From positions 1,364,001-1,428,000 of the forward strand of contig NZ_MPSZ01000001.1 in the NCBI RefSeq assembly GCF_001939065.1: a stretch of DNA of 64,000 bases. Reading direction: 5' to 3'. Within the stretch, counting starts at the first letter, position 1; the number at the start of each line of letters is the position of its first letter. Shown here piece by piece: positions 8,036-16,217 of this stretch. Both the position numbers and the translations under genes were made by a program. This DNA comes from Exiguobacterium indicum HHS 31. Its GTDB lineage: Bacteria > Bacillota > Bacilli > Exiguobacteriales > Exiguobacteriaceae. The notes beneath the pieces are model-generated. The model had not been told where the DNA came from, did no database searches, and worked only from the letters and a program-made list of their open reading frames with translations.

Positions 8036-8911
8036 ATGGATAAGATTGCTTGGATTACCGACAGCATGGCTTTTTTTGAGCCAGGAGAGGCTGAAAAAAT
8101 CGGAGTCCATGTGATACCGACTTTACTCATCTTAAACGGAGAGTCTTACCGGGAGTATGTCGATATCTCGATTGAACAGCTTGATCAAAAAATGCGAGAA
8201 GATTCCCACGCTTCACCGACGACTTCTCAACCATCATTCGGTGATTTCGTAACCTTGTATGAACAATTGCTTGAAGATGGTTATGATTATGGGTATGCGA
8301 TTCATATCACGAGTGGACTGAGCGGCACATATTCGAGTTCCGTCGCTGCAGCTGAAGCTGTCGGTTTCCCCTTATACGCGATTGATTCGTATACAGGTGC
8401 TGCGAATCAGCAAGAACTTGTCCGGATCGCACAACGACTCGTTGCTGCTGGTAAAGGTCCAGATGAAGTCATGTCTACGCTTGAGACATTCAAACACAAA
8501 TCGCATTTTTATCTGATCATCGGAAATATGGAGACGATGCGACGGAGCGGACGTGTCTCTGGGAGTCAATTTTTACTAGCAAACATGCTCAATATTAAAC
8601 CAATCGCTCAATTTAATGAGGAAGGACGACTTGTCCCATTTAAAAAAGTCCGTTCCATCAAAAAAGCTTTTAAAGAAATGGTCAGTGAAATTTCATCAAA
8701 AGTCAGTGCTCATGGTGTATATGATCGGACGCTTTATGTCAGTCATACGCTCGCTCATGCCGCTGCTGAAGAATTACGGCGCTTGATTTCTACAGAACAT
8801 CCGGAGCTTCAAGTACGCATTACCCAATTTGGTCCTTCCATCTTGGCACATGCTGGCGCTGAGACGGTCGGTGTGTACTGGTTCGATGAGATTCCTTTAC
8901 CAACAACTTGA
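8036..8911 (+). CDS. DegV family fatty-acid-binding protein
   Basis: The 291-residue product follows the DegV pattern: an N-terminal TDS motif (residues 8-10), a SPTTSQPS-type segment near residue 60, ITSGLSGTYSS near 90, and a C-terminal domain ending with the ILAHAGAETVGVYW signature. Family members bind a fatty acid; the related FakB proteins hand it to the FakA kinase for phosphorylation and use in phospholipid synthesis. FakA is not in this window. The usual DSTAD motif reads DSMAF here, a small departure. GGAGG lies upstream of the ATG and a strong terminator follows. Confidence 0.88.
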   Translation: MDKIAWITDSMAFFEPGEAEKIGVHVIPTLLILNGESYREYVDISIEQLDQKMREDSHASPTTSQPSFGDFVTLYEQLLEDGYDYGYAIHITSGLSGTYSSSVAAAEAVGFPLYAIDSYTGAANQQELVRIAQRLVAAGKGPDEVMSTLETFKHKSHFYLIIGNMETMRRSGRVSGSQFLLANMLNIKPIAQFNEEGRLVPFKKVRSIKKAFKEMVSEISSKVSAHGVYDRTLYVSHTLAHAAAEELRRLISTEHPELQVRITQFGPSILAHAGAETVGVYWFDEIPLPTT

Positions 8912-8930
8912 TATCTTGCACGAAACGATG

Positions 8931-8968
8931 AAAACCGGACGGTCTGCTTGAGACCGTCCGGTTTTTTC
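8931..8968. terminator. Bidirectional terminator between degV-like and HAD-like genes
   Basis: A perfect 15-bp stem (8931-8945 with 8951-8965) is flanked by A- and T-runs, so it can serve both convergent genes. Confidence 0.9.
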
Positions 8969-9464
8969 ATGTCGTTTCATACTTACGAAATAGTTCTTCT
9001 AATAATACGGCTTCGTCCGTCGTCCATTGAATCGGCTCATGCGGAAGCGTAATTACACTGGATAACGTCTCAGAAGGATATACATCAATCGAAACTTGTT
9101 CCATTTCGATGAGATACTCAAGGATGGAATCAAGTGATGTCTCCTTATTGAATTGACGAAGCCAATTTTCATATCGACGATCCACTTTTCCTTCTTTAAG
9201 CAAAATCTTTCCACCGTCAATGATCGCCCACTTCGGTGGCGCATCGATTTGAAAGAGTTCCAACTGCTGGTACTCTTCCATCGTTCGTTTCGTCACCGGA
9301 ACAACACCGTTAATCGATACTAACCGTTTTAATCTAAGATGCGCTCGCATCGTCATAAAACGAGGTCGCCCAGCGACTCGCTCGACAAGCAACGTCGGCT
9401 TGTCGATGGAGCGCATCGTTTCTTCATCAAATAATAAACTATGATCAACATCTAACAGTAACAT
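8967..9464 (-). CDS. Short HAD-like protein
   Basis: The 165-residue product begins with LLLDVDHSLL, a recognisable HAD motif I with Asp5 and Asp7, and has VVPVTKRTMEEY resembling motif II of the MPGP/sucrose-phosphatase branch. The later Lys and GDSxND motifs are not seen, and the protein is far shorter than usual HAD-IIB phosphatases (over 230 residues). It may be a degenerate or minimal member. The ATG at 9464 overlaps the TGA of the PAP2 gene by one base (TGATG), and AAAGGAG lies inside the end of that gene, implying translational coupling. Confidence 0.65.
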   Translation of the reverse strand: MLLLDVDHSLLFDEETMRSIDKPTLLVERVAGRPRFMTMRAHLRLKRLVSINGVVPVTKRTMEEYQQLELFQIDAPPKWAIIDGGKILLKEGKVDRRYENWLRQFNKETSLDSILEYLIEMEQVSIDVYPSETLSSVITLPHEPIQWTTDEAVLLEELFRKYETT

Positions 9465-10084
9465 CAAGCTACTCCTTTTTTTCTACGGGAGACGATGAAT
9501 GCATAGGAGCTACATAAAAGAATCGCGGCAAAACAATATCCACCGATGACATCTGAGAAATAGTGAACGTTTAAAATGATTCGAGAAGCTCCCATGGCGA
9601 GGAATAATCCAATCGTCACGATCGATACAAGTACCTTCCCACCTGTTTTCAAATGACGAAACGCAACAACGAGAAACCCAGTATAGACGGCAAAAGCCAT
9701 CGCTGAGTGACCACTCGGAAAACTGTATCCTACGCCACCAACCAATTCATTTAATGAGGGGCGCTCTCGGACAAAGGCAAATTTAACGACTTGATTCAAT
9801 ACACCTACTGATATTGCCATGATTACATACCAGATACTTGCAATGCGATCCCGCCACAAAACATAACTCAGTATTCCAAGTAACACCGTCATCATCATCG
9901 CCCCTGGACCTGATCCGAGTTGAGTGAACCAAGAAACGTAATCCCCTGGGACGTGTTGCGACATATATGACGATAATTGAGCATCAAATAAAAAATAGCC
10001 TGTCGTCCGAATGGAGACAGCGATGATCACGAATAAGACGACAGCGATGGATGCACCAATCCACGCCCCTCTCGCACCCCGCAT
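9464..10084 (-). CDS. PAP2-family membrane phosphatase
   Basis: The 206-residue product has about six hydrophobic segments and all three lipid-phosphatase motifs: KFAFVRERP, PSGH and SRIILNVHYFSD. It should dephosphorylate a lipid phosphate such as phosphatidylglycerophosphate, phosphatidate or undecaprenyl pyrophosphate at the outer membrane face. It starts on a TGATG overlap with the PgpA-family gene and is itself followed by the HAD-like gene with the same overlap. The setting suggests a role in phospholipid or carrier-lipid turnover, but the substrate is not determined by sequence. Confidence 0.88.
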   Translation of the reverse strand: MRGARGAWIGASIAVVLFVIIAVSIRTTGYFLFDAQLSSYMSQHVPGDYVSWFTQLGSGPGAMMMTVLLGILSYVLWRDRIASIWYVIMAISVGVLNQVVKFAFVRERPSLNELVGGVGYSFPSGHSAMAFAVYTGFLVVAFRHLKTGGKVLVSIVTIGLFLAMGASRIILNVHYFSDVIGGYCFAAILLCSSYAFIVSRRKKGVA

Positions 10085-10626
10085 CAGTATGTCCCCTTAC
10101 GTTCTTCTAATTCTTCTGCTGAATAGTCTTCCTTATCTCGCAAACGATGCGCTAGTCGTCCGGATGCATTTGCTGCGATGGCTGCGACGATATCATCCAT
10201 GAACGTATTGACTTTTCCGTCCCCAAGTTTCGTATCGAGTTCTTTGATGATACCAACCTTTGCTTTATCCAAATAGCCAAATGTCGTAACCGCAATCGAA
10301 CCATACGTGTTGACGGCACCAATCGCAATCGTCTCATCTACGCCAAATAGCCCTTCATCGCTTTGGATGATGGACAGCAGAGGTTCTGATAATAACCCTT
10401 TTTCCGCCAGGATGTCTAGTTCTGCTCCGACGAGAATCGCATGTTGTAATTCACGTTTTTCAAGAACACGTTCTACTGAACTGACACATGTTTCAATTGT
10501 CAGATCCACCGTGTAGGGGGCCTGCATTTGGTACACGATCTCAGCGATTGCATGAATCGTCACCCCACGTTCGTGTAACTTATCGATAGCTGCCTGTTTG
10601 ACCTCTTTTGAATGTGTTTTCTTCAT
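10084..10626 (-). CDS. Phosphatidylglycerophosphatase A family protein (YutG/LtrC-like)
   Basis: The 180-residue product matches the PgpA family as found in Bacillus YutG and Listeria LtrC (low temperature requirement C). Seen segments are GVTIHAIAEIVYQMQAPY, ETIAIGAVNTYGSIAVT and the acidic DTKLGDGKVNTFMDDIVAA. It lacks the membrane helices of enteric PgpA. The ATG at 10626 follows GAGGTG; an upstream in-frame ATG has no ribosome site. It heads an operon with the PAP2 and HAD-like genes, coupled through TGATG overlaps, so three putative phosphatases are made together. Confidence 0.82.
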   Translation of the reverse strand: MKKTHSKEVKQAAIDKLHERGVTIHAIAEIVYQMQAPYTVDLTIETCVSSVERVLEKRELQHAILVGAELDILAEKGLLSEPLLSIIQSDEGLFGVDETIAIGAVNTYGSIAVTTFGYLDKAKVGIIKELDTKLGDGKVNTFMDDIVAAIAANASGRLAHRLRDKEDYSAEELEERKGTY

Positions 10627-10771
10627 GACTATATCCACCTCTCCAACAAAGTACTTCATTAGTATACACGGATTCTGAACCTCCTCTCAAACTTCTTTGA
10701 CATCGACGCCAGAATCCGTCATGATTATTTTGTAAAGCGTTATCATTTCAGGGGAAAGTAGGGGATTTTCG

Positions 10772-11284
10772 ATGAACATCGGGGTTGTATTGTTTCCATC
10801 GAAACGCGTTCAAGATTTTGCCAATTCATACCGAAAGAGATATGACTCGAAGTATGCACTGATCACACCTCATATCACGCTACGGGAGCGGATGGAAGTT
10901 GATGAAACAGAATTAGACCACATCGTGACGGAGTTGAATCGAATCGCGTCCGAAACGAAGCCTATCAATTTGCACATCCAAGGAGCTCGTTCGTTCCATC
11001 CGACGAACAATGTCTTGTTCCTTAAAGTAATGCCGACGGATGAGTTAGAACAATTACATCGCGCTTTGCATACGGGACCACTCGAACATAAGCCGAAATA
11101 CGATTTCTTGCCACACATCACAATCGGTCAAGAACTGTCGGATGTCGAACTGTTCGATGTACTAGAACGTCTCAAGATGGAAGATATCCGTTTCCAAGAG
11201 GACGTCACGAAAATGGCTTTATTGTATGAACTGGAGAACGGTGCTTGGAGTGTCTATGAGACATTCCGCTTCACAGGTCAATGA
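10772..11284 (+). CDS. YjcG-like 2'-5' RNA ligase/phosphoesterase superfamily protein
   Basis: The 170-residue product resembles B. subtilis YjcG throughout (NIGVVLFPSKRVQDFANSYR at the start). It carries the two histidine motifs of the 2H phosphoesterase superfamily: HITL near residue 33 and HITIG near residue 115. Superfamily members act on 2',3'-cyclic phosphate or 2'-5' bonds in RNA or nucleotides; the substrate of this branch is unclear. It is transcribed alone and ends in a palindromic terminator. Confidence 0.85.
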   Translation: MNIGVVLFPSKRVQDFANSYRKRYDSKYALITPHITLRERMEVDETELDHIVTELNRIASETKPINLHIQGARSFHPTNNVLFLKVMPTDELEQLHRALHTGPLEHKPKYDFLPHITIGQELSDVELFDVLERLKMEDIRFQEDVTKMALLYELENGAWSVYETFRFTGQ

Positions 11285-11288
11285 ATGA

Positions 11289-11507
11289 TTAAACTTCCCG
11301 GTCGAAGCTTCGACCGGGAAGTTTTAGTTCCGGTAATACACCGTATGCATTTGCCTGTTCTTCTAAAAAGTCGTCCGCTTCGTGTTCGCGGTAAGGGTCA
11401 GTTGGGCGTATCGGTTGAACTCGAGCGACTGGTTCATTCTTTAGCTGTGGATCGACACGTACTTGACGATTGACATATTGTACGACTGTAAAATCGATTG
11501 CGTTCAT
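11289..11507 (-). CDS. Small hypothetical protein (72 residues)
   Basis: I do not recognise this protein. It is acidic and Pro/Arg-containing, with no membrane segment. The ATG at 11507 is preceded by AGAGGAAG; the frame extends further upstream without a ribosome site. Its last ten codons run through the palindrome that terminates the convergent yjcG-like gene, so the C-terminus (LPGRSFDREV) is encoded by the hairpin itself. It could be a real small gene or a marginal one. Confidence 0.55.
   Translation of the reverse strand: MNAIDFTVVQYVNRQVRVDPQLKNEPVARVQPIRPTDPYREHEADDFLEEQANAYGVLPELKLPGRSFDREV
11291..11328 (+). terminator. Terminator of the yjcG-like gene, perfect palindrome
   Basis: A perfect 34-base palindrome (17-bp arms 11291-11307 and 11308-11324) is followed by TTTTAG; the hairpin loop must be drawn from its centre. 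Confidence 0.8.
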
Positions 11508-11568
11508 CCTCTGCACTTCCTCTCTCCTTCTAGTGACACTTATATTTGATAGTTCCCCGATCGAGCAC

Positions 11569-11604
11569 AAAAAAACCAAGCCTCCCGCATGGGAAAGCCT
11601 GGCT
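11569..11604 (-). terminator. fabI terminator
   Basis: An imperfect GC-rich stem around AGCCAGGC/GGCTTGG is followed on the minus strand by seven T, 15-50 bases after the fabI stop. Confidence 0.75.
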
Positions 11605-11618
11605 TAATCGATCGTTTA

Positions 11619-12392
11619 TTAAAGAATGTGGAATCCGCTATCGACGTGAAGAATTTCTCCTGTCACCCCACTCGACATTTGCGAAAGCAAGAACAATCCA
11701 CTTTGACCAATTTGTTCCGTCGTCACGTTACGATGAAGTGGCGCTCGTTCTTCGATGCTATCAAGAATGGAATTGAAGTCGCCGACACCTTTTGCGGATA
11801 CTGTCCGAATTGGACCAGCTGAAATCGCATTGACACGAACGCCTTGCTGACCGTATTCAGCAGCGAGATAACGAACGCTTGCATCTAATGCGGCTTTCGC
11901 AACACCCATGACGTTGTAGTTCGGAACCATTTTCTCACCACCGAGGTATGTCAACGTGATGACGGATGCATCTTCCGTGAAGAAATCCTTCGCGGCCTTG
12001 ACGACTGCTGTTAAGCTGTAGGCTGAGATATCAAGTGCTTGCGCAAACTGTTCACGCGTTACCCCAGAAAACTCACCGCGAAGCGCTTCTTTATCCGCGA
12101 ATGCGATCGAGTGAGCGATCCCTGAAATCTTACCGTGATCTGCATGGATTGTTTGGAAGACCTGTTCGATCTCTTCATCACTCGTGACATCACACGTATA
12201 ATAAGAAGCCGGTCGTGATAATTCTTGTCCTAATTTTTCAAGTGGTGCCTTGAAACGTTCTCCGACATATGTAAATGCCAGGCTTGCTCCAGCAGCGTCG
12301 AGCGCACGTGCGATGCCCCATGCAATCGAACGTTGGTTGATGACGCCCATGACGACGTACGTCTTGCCTTCGAGTGAAGGATAAATATTCAT
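11619..12392 (-). CDS. fabI: Enoyl-[acyl-carrier-protein] reductase (NADH), FabI type
   Basis: Reduces trans-2-enoyl-ACP in the last step of each fatty acid elongation cycle. The 257-residue product has the FabI version of the short-chain dehydrogenase fold: GVINQRSIAWGIA for cofactor binding near the N-terminus and the catalytic Tyr/Lys in NYNVMGVAKAALD. AAGGGGG precedes the ATG. A TTGACA-17-TAACCT promoter lies upstream, and a FapR-type palindrome sits between it and the gene, so repression relieved by malonyl-CoA is likely. Confidence 0.96.
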   Translation of the reverse strand: MNIYPSLEGKTYVVMGVINQRSIAWGIARALDAAGASLAFTYVGERFKAPLEKLGQELSRPASYYTCDVTSDEEIEQVFQTIHADHGKISGIAHSIAFADKEALRGEFSGVTREQFAQALDISAYSLTAVVKAAKDFFTEDASVITLTYLGGEKMVPNYNVMGVAKAALDASVRYLAAEYGQQGVRVNAISAGPIRTVSAKGVGDFNSILDSIEERAPLHRNVTTEQIGQSGLFLLSQMSSGVTGEILHVDSGFHIL

Positions 12393-12410
12393 GATAAAGT
12401 CCCCCTTGAA

Positions 12411-12427
12411 TTAGTACCTGGTAATAA
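12411..12427 (-). promoter_or_regulatory. FapR operator of fabI
   Basis: The 17-bp palindrome TTAGTACCTGGTAATAA fits the FapR operator as I remember it (TTAGTACCTGGTACTAA) with one difference. It lies about 5-21 bases downstream of the expected start of transcription. Confidence 0.8.
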
Positions 12428-12438
12428 AACCTATCTTC

Positions 12439-12467
12439 AGGTTACAAAAACGTAACGCTTCTGTCAA
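12439..12467 (-). promoter_or_regulatory. fabI promoter
   Basis: On the minus strand TTGACA (12467-12462) and TAACCT (12444-12439) are 17 bases apart. Confidence 0.75.
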
Positions 12468-12482
12468 CCATCGCTCTTGATA

Positions 12483-12510
12483 TTGCGGATTTGATAAATT
12501 ACGGTAATAT
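12483..12510 (+). promoter_or_regulatory. rodA promoter candidate
   Basis: TTGCGG (12483-12488) and TAATAT (12505-12510) are 16 bases apart, 27 bases before the chosen start codon. Confidence 0.5.
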
Positions 12511-12536
12511 AGAAAGTGATAGAAAGTAGGGATGAA

Positions 12537-13706
12537 ATGAATCGATTCAAATCATTTACACAACGTTATGATCATACGTTGCTTTTTTTACTCGCCTGTC
12601 TGATGGTCATCAGTATCATCGCCATCTATACAGCACAACCTTCGCTTAAAGGTGCGATCAGTGCCATCAACTTCTCTGCCAAACAAATTCAATGGTATGT
12701 CATCGGCTTCATGGCGTTATCGGTCGTCATTTTCATCGATTATGAACAGTTGAAGCGATTTCACTGGTTTTTATATGGAGCAGGTATCGTGTCATTGATC
12801 GGTCTTGTCGTTCTTCGAAACACACCAATCGTCACTGAAATCAAAGGGGCATACGGTTGGTATCAATTCCCGGTTATCGGTACGGTCCAACCGGCTGAGT
12901 TCATGAAGTTCTTTTTGATCGTGACGCTCGCTGCCGTCATTACCGAGCACAATGCGCGTTATGTTCAACATGAAAGAGATCTCTTGTTACTTATCAAGTT
13001 GGTCGCGGTTACAGCCTTACCGCTCGGTCTTATCATCATTCAGCCCGATCTAGGGATCGGTTTGATTCTATGCGTCATCTTAGCATGTGCGATGTTGTTA
13101 TCCGGACTAAACTGGAAATGGCTTTTGACGATGTTCGGTCTGTTCGCAGGAGCCGTCATCATCTTCTTTTACCTGTTCTTTTTCCAAAACGATTTACTCG
13201 CAACCTTTTTCCCAGGTCACGCGATGAACCGAATCATGGCTTGGTTGCAACCGTTCGAATATGCGGATGATCTGTCGTACCAACTCGTCCAAGCAATCAA
13301 CGCAACAGGTTCAGGGCAAATGTTCGGCGTTGGATACGGGAAACTGCAAGTGTTCGTTCCGGAATTGCATACAGACTTCATCTTTACGACGATTGCCTCA
13401 CACTACGGTTTCATCGGGGCTGCCATCGTCTTGATCGTCTTGTTCCTGTTCGTCTATCGCTTGATTCAGATTGCTCTCGAGACAGCGGATCCATTTGGTA
13501 CCTATATCGTGACAGGATATGTCGCGATGTTTACGTTCCAAATCTTCCAAAACATCGGGATGACGATTGGTGTCTTACCAATCACAGGTCTTCCCTTACC
13601 GTTCATCAGTTATGGGGGATCAACGATGATCGTAAACCTCGTCGGTCTAGGATTGATCATGGCAATCGCCTCTCAATCTCGGATTTCCATGTTCGATGAA
13701 GACTAA
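12537..13706 (+). CDS. rodA: SEDS-family peptidoglycan glycosyltransferase, RodA-like
   Basis: The 389-residue product has about ten membrane helices and the SEDS signatures VPELHTDFIF and ITGLPLPFISYGGS. RodA/FtsW proteins polymerise lipid II into glycan strands together with a class B penicillin-binding protein, for elongation or division. The compact loop pattern and sequence favour RodA over FtsW, but the family member is inferred. The ATG at 12537 follows AGTAGGG by five bases; a GTG seven codons upstream is the alternative. It is transcribed divergently from fabI. Confidence 0.85.
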   Translation: MNRFKSFTQRYDHTLLFLLACLMVISIIAIYTAQPSLKGAISAINFSAKQIQWYVIGFMALSVVIFIDYEQLKRFHWFLYGAGIVSLIGLVVLRNTPIVTEIKGAYGWYQFPVIGTVQPAEFMKFFLIVTLAAVITEHNARYVQHERDLLLLIKLVAVTALPLGLIIIQPDLGIGLILCVILACAMLLSGLNWKWLLTMFGLFAGAVIIFFYLFFFQNDLLATFFPGHAMNRIMAWLQPFEYADDLSYQLVQAINATGSGQMFGVGYGKLQVFVPELHTDFIFTTIASHYGFIGAAIVLIVLFLFVYRLIQIALETADPFGTYIVTGYVAMFTFQIFQNIGMTIGVLPITGLPLPFISYGGSTMIVNLVGLGLIMAIASQSRISMFDED

Positions 13707-13753
13707 ACACAAATAAAAGGCAGTGGACCGAGTCCATTGCCTTTTATTTGTGT
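13707..13753. terminator. Bidirectional terminator between rodA and the RluA-type gene
   Basis: A 21-bp stem (13707-13727 with 13733-13753, one wobble) with A/T-rich flanks serves both convergent genes. Confidence 0.9.
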
Positions 13754-13756
13754 ACT

Positions 13757-14644
13757 TTATCCTTCCAATCGAAGATCCTCAGGAAGTGGTGCTTCAAAAC
13801 GAACCCGTTCTCCCGTCGCAGGATGAAGGAACGTTGCTGACGCACTATGGAGCGCCTGACGCGGGAGTAACGGGTTCCCTTGATACATCGTATCGCCAAT
13901 CAAGGGATGCCCAAGAAAAGCAAGATGGACACGAATTTGGTGTGTCCGACCTGTCTCTAGTCGGATATCGAGTAATGAAATTTCTTGGTCAAAGGCTCGA
14001 ACTAGACGGCTATTTAAGATATGAGTGATGGCACGTTGACCATCTGGTCGTACCATCCGTTCCATAAAGGAATGATCGGTTTGACCAATCGGTTGATCAA
14101 TCGTTTGTACCGGTACGTTTCCGGGTGCATACGCTAAATAATGTCGTTCTAATTCATTAGATCGTTGCATGAGACTCATCCGGTGATGGGCAAACCCGTG
14201 TTTCGCGAACAAGACAAGACCACTTGTATCACGATCGAGCCGATTAACGATATGGATTGCATACGGAATTCCTTGTTTTCGGTAATAACCAAGGACATAG
14301 TTCGATAATGAGCGTTCCGGATGCAGTCGTGACGGGATCGATGCCATTCCCGGCGGTTTATTGACGACGAGCAACCAATCATCTTCAAACAAAATATCAA
14401 GTTCCCCTTCTGTCGCCACCATATCCGGTGCTGGTGTCTCTTCCGGGAAGAAGACATGGACACGATCACCCGCGTGTAAGACGTCGTGGACGTTAACATG
14501 CTGACCATTACGCGTGATATCCCCATGATTTTTAATCGATACTAACATTTTCCGCGAAATCCCTAAGCGGGTCGTACAAAAATGACTGACACGCCAGCCA
14601 TCCTCAATGTCAGTCACCATCTGTTGTAGCTGAAATCCATTCAT
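13757..14644 (-). CDS. RluA-family RNA pseudouridine synthase (YjbO-like)
   Basis: Isomerises specific uridines in rRNA or tRNA. The 295-residue product carries an N-terminal S4-like RNA-binding region (LGISRKMLVSIKNHGDI) and the catalytic motif HIVNRLDRDTSGL with its aspartate. The GRTHQIRVHLAFLGHPLIGD segment further on is typical of the family. Position matches B. subtilis YjbO, the RluD-like enzyme after nadK. It starts 18 bases after the nadK stop and belongs to the relQ-nadK unit. The exact target uridine is not known. Confidence 0.92.
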   Translation of the reverse strand: MNGFQLQQMVTDIEDGWRVSHFCTTRLGISRKMLVSIKNHGDITRNGQHVNVHDVLHAGDRVHVFFPEETPAPDMVATEGELDILFEDDWLLVVNKPPGMASIPSRLHPERSLSNYVLGYYRKQGIPYAIHIVNRLDRDTSGLVLFAKHGFAHHRMSLMQRSNELERHYLAYAPGNVPVQTIDQPIGQTDHSFMERMVRPDGQRAITHILNSRLVRAFDQEISLLDIRLETGRTHQIRVHLAFLGHPLIGDTMYQGNPLLPRQALHSASATFLHPATGERVRFEAPLPEDLRLEG

Positions 14645-14662
14645 GTTTCCATTTCCTTTACT

Positions 14663-15466
14663 TTAACGTCTTTCGTCTGCCAGGAAAGATTCCCGCACCC
14701 GTTGCCAGAACGGGAAAGAACGAAAACGAGCAAATTTCACTTTTTTATCAGAGACCCGGCACCGAATCGATGTCACGTTTTGATGAATGATCGAAGCATA
14801 GTGGTCATAGGTCATCTGAAAATCAATCGGATTAACGGGACGAATTTCGACATCATGATGTTTGGGTAGCAACATCGGTGAGCCGATCGTCCGGTAGACA
14901 CGATTGTTGATGGAAGCCATCTCTGTAATTTGAATTGCTTCGAGCGCCGGGTGAACGATCGCTCCGCCGAGTGCCTTATTGTATGCTGTCGAACCAGACG
15001 GTGTCGATACACACAGTCCATCACCTCGGAATGTCTCAAAGTAGTCGCCTCGAATCGATAAATCGCAAACGAGCGTCTGATTAAAACTTTTAATCGTACA
15101 TTCATTCAAGGCAAGCAGTTGGTTGTGTGAACCGTCCGCATAATCAATCGAGAGTTCAAGCAACGGGTATTGAACCGTCGCTAAATCCTGCTTCGCGATA
15201 TGATCAATCAGTTCATCCATTTCTTCAGGGCGCCAATCCGCATAAAAACCAAGATGCCCCGTATGAATCCCAACAAGCGTGATCGTCTCTACTTGATCGA
15301 GATACGAATGAAACGCCTGTAGCATCGTTCCGTCTCCACCAATCGAGACGACGATTTCCGGCTGGCTGACATCAAGAATACATCCCCGATCCGTCAATGC
15401 CTGCTCGAGTTGCTGTTTCAGCGCATGAGATCGCTCATCATCACGAGCCGTGATTGCAAAACGCAT
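14663..15466 (-). CDS. nadK: NAD kinase
   Basis: Phosphorylates NAD to NADP using ATP. The 267-residue product contains the family motif SIGGDGTMLQ (near residue 45) and the NE/D segment ALNECTIK, plus STPSGSTAYNKALGG for NAD binding. The ATG at 15466 is used because GGGGG lies six bases upstream; an ATG two codons earlier abuts that site. It is 10 bases after relQ and 18 before the pseudouridine synthase, an order shared with B. subtilis yjbM-ppnK-yjbO. Confidence 0.95.
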   Translation of the reverse strand: MRFAITARDDERSHALKQQLEQALTDRGCILDVSQPEIVVSIGGDGTMLQAFHSYLDQVETITLVGIHTGHLGFYADWRPEEMDELIDHIAKQDLATVQYPLLELSIDYADGSHNQLLALNECTIKSFNQTLVCDLSIRGDYFETFRGDGLCVSTPSGSTAYNKALGGAIVHPALEAIQITEMASINNRVYRTIGSPMLLPKHHDVEIRPVNPIDFQMTYDHYASIIHQNVTSIRCRVSDKKVKFARFRSFPFWQRVRESFLADERR

Positions 15467-15476
15467 GGTCATCCCC

Positions 15477-16121
15477 CTACTCTTTTAATCGTTCAGACGC
15501 CTTAGCGTCGCGTTGAAAGACGAGTTGTGCGTCTTGGATTTCTACTTTCAGCTGGCTCATCTCCGCATCAAGCAAAAATGCTGCCTCTGCTGCACGACGC
15601 AGACGCTCACGCGTCTCTTCCGGAATATTTCCTTGGTACTTATAATTCAACGAGTGTTCAATCGTTGCCCAGAAGTTCATCGCAAGCGTTCGAATTTGGA
15701 TCTCGACTAACGTCGGAACTTCACCTTCGATCGTCTGTACCGGATAGGCAATGATGACGTGATACGATCGATAGCCACTATCCTTTTTTTGCGTAATGTA
15801 GTTCCGTTCTTCGACGATTTTAAAATCTCCGCGCGAGCGCAACAGCTCAAGGACATGAATGATATCATCGACGAATTGACACATGATACGTAATCCGGCG
15901 ATATCCTGCATGTCTTGTTCTAATGACTCACGCGCAATTGCTTTTCGTTCCGCTTTTTGAAGAATGCTCTTTACAGGTTTGACCCGTCCTGTGACAAATT
16001 CAATCGGTGAATGTTCTCCCCGTTGCTGAAATTGTTTACGAATCGCTTTTAGCTTAACTTTCAACTCGTCGACCGCGATCTGATACGGTGCAAGAAATAA
16101 ATCCCAATTTTCTTTTGTCAT
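15477..16121 (-). CDS. relQ: Small alarmone synthetase RelQ
   Basis: Transfers pyrophosphate from ATP to GTP or GDP to make (p)ppGpp. The 214-residue product aligns by eye with B. subtilis YjbM: SPIEFVTGRVKPV, ETMQDIAGLRIMCQFVDDI-like MQDIAGLRIMCQF, and the end of the synthetase domain EIQIRTLAMNFWATIEHSL. It has no HD hydrolase, TGS or ACT domain, which distinguishes it from the full-length RelA at the right end. The ATG at 16121 matches the B. subtilis N-terminus; an upstream GTG sits inside the ribosome site. Confidence 0.94.
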   Translation of the reverse strand: MTKENWDLFLAPYQIAVDELKVKLKAIRKQFQQRGEHSPIEFVTGRVKPVKSILQKAERKAIARESLEQDMQDIAGLRIMCQFVDDIIHVLELLRSRGDFKIVEERNYITQKKDSGYRSYHVIIAYPVQTIEGEVPTLVEIQIRTLAMNFWATIEHSLNYKYQGNIPEETRERLRRAAEAAFLLDAEMSQLKVEIQDAQLVFQRDAKASERLKE

Positions 16122-16217
16122 CTGATTTGTCACCACTTTTAATCGAATAGTATTGGTTCACTGCCTGTTCCTACCTCATTCATGTTATCATATTTTCAGA
16201 CATTCAACTAGAAAGGC

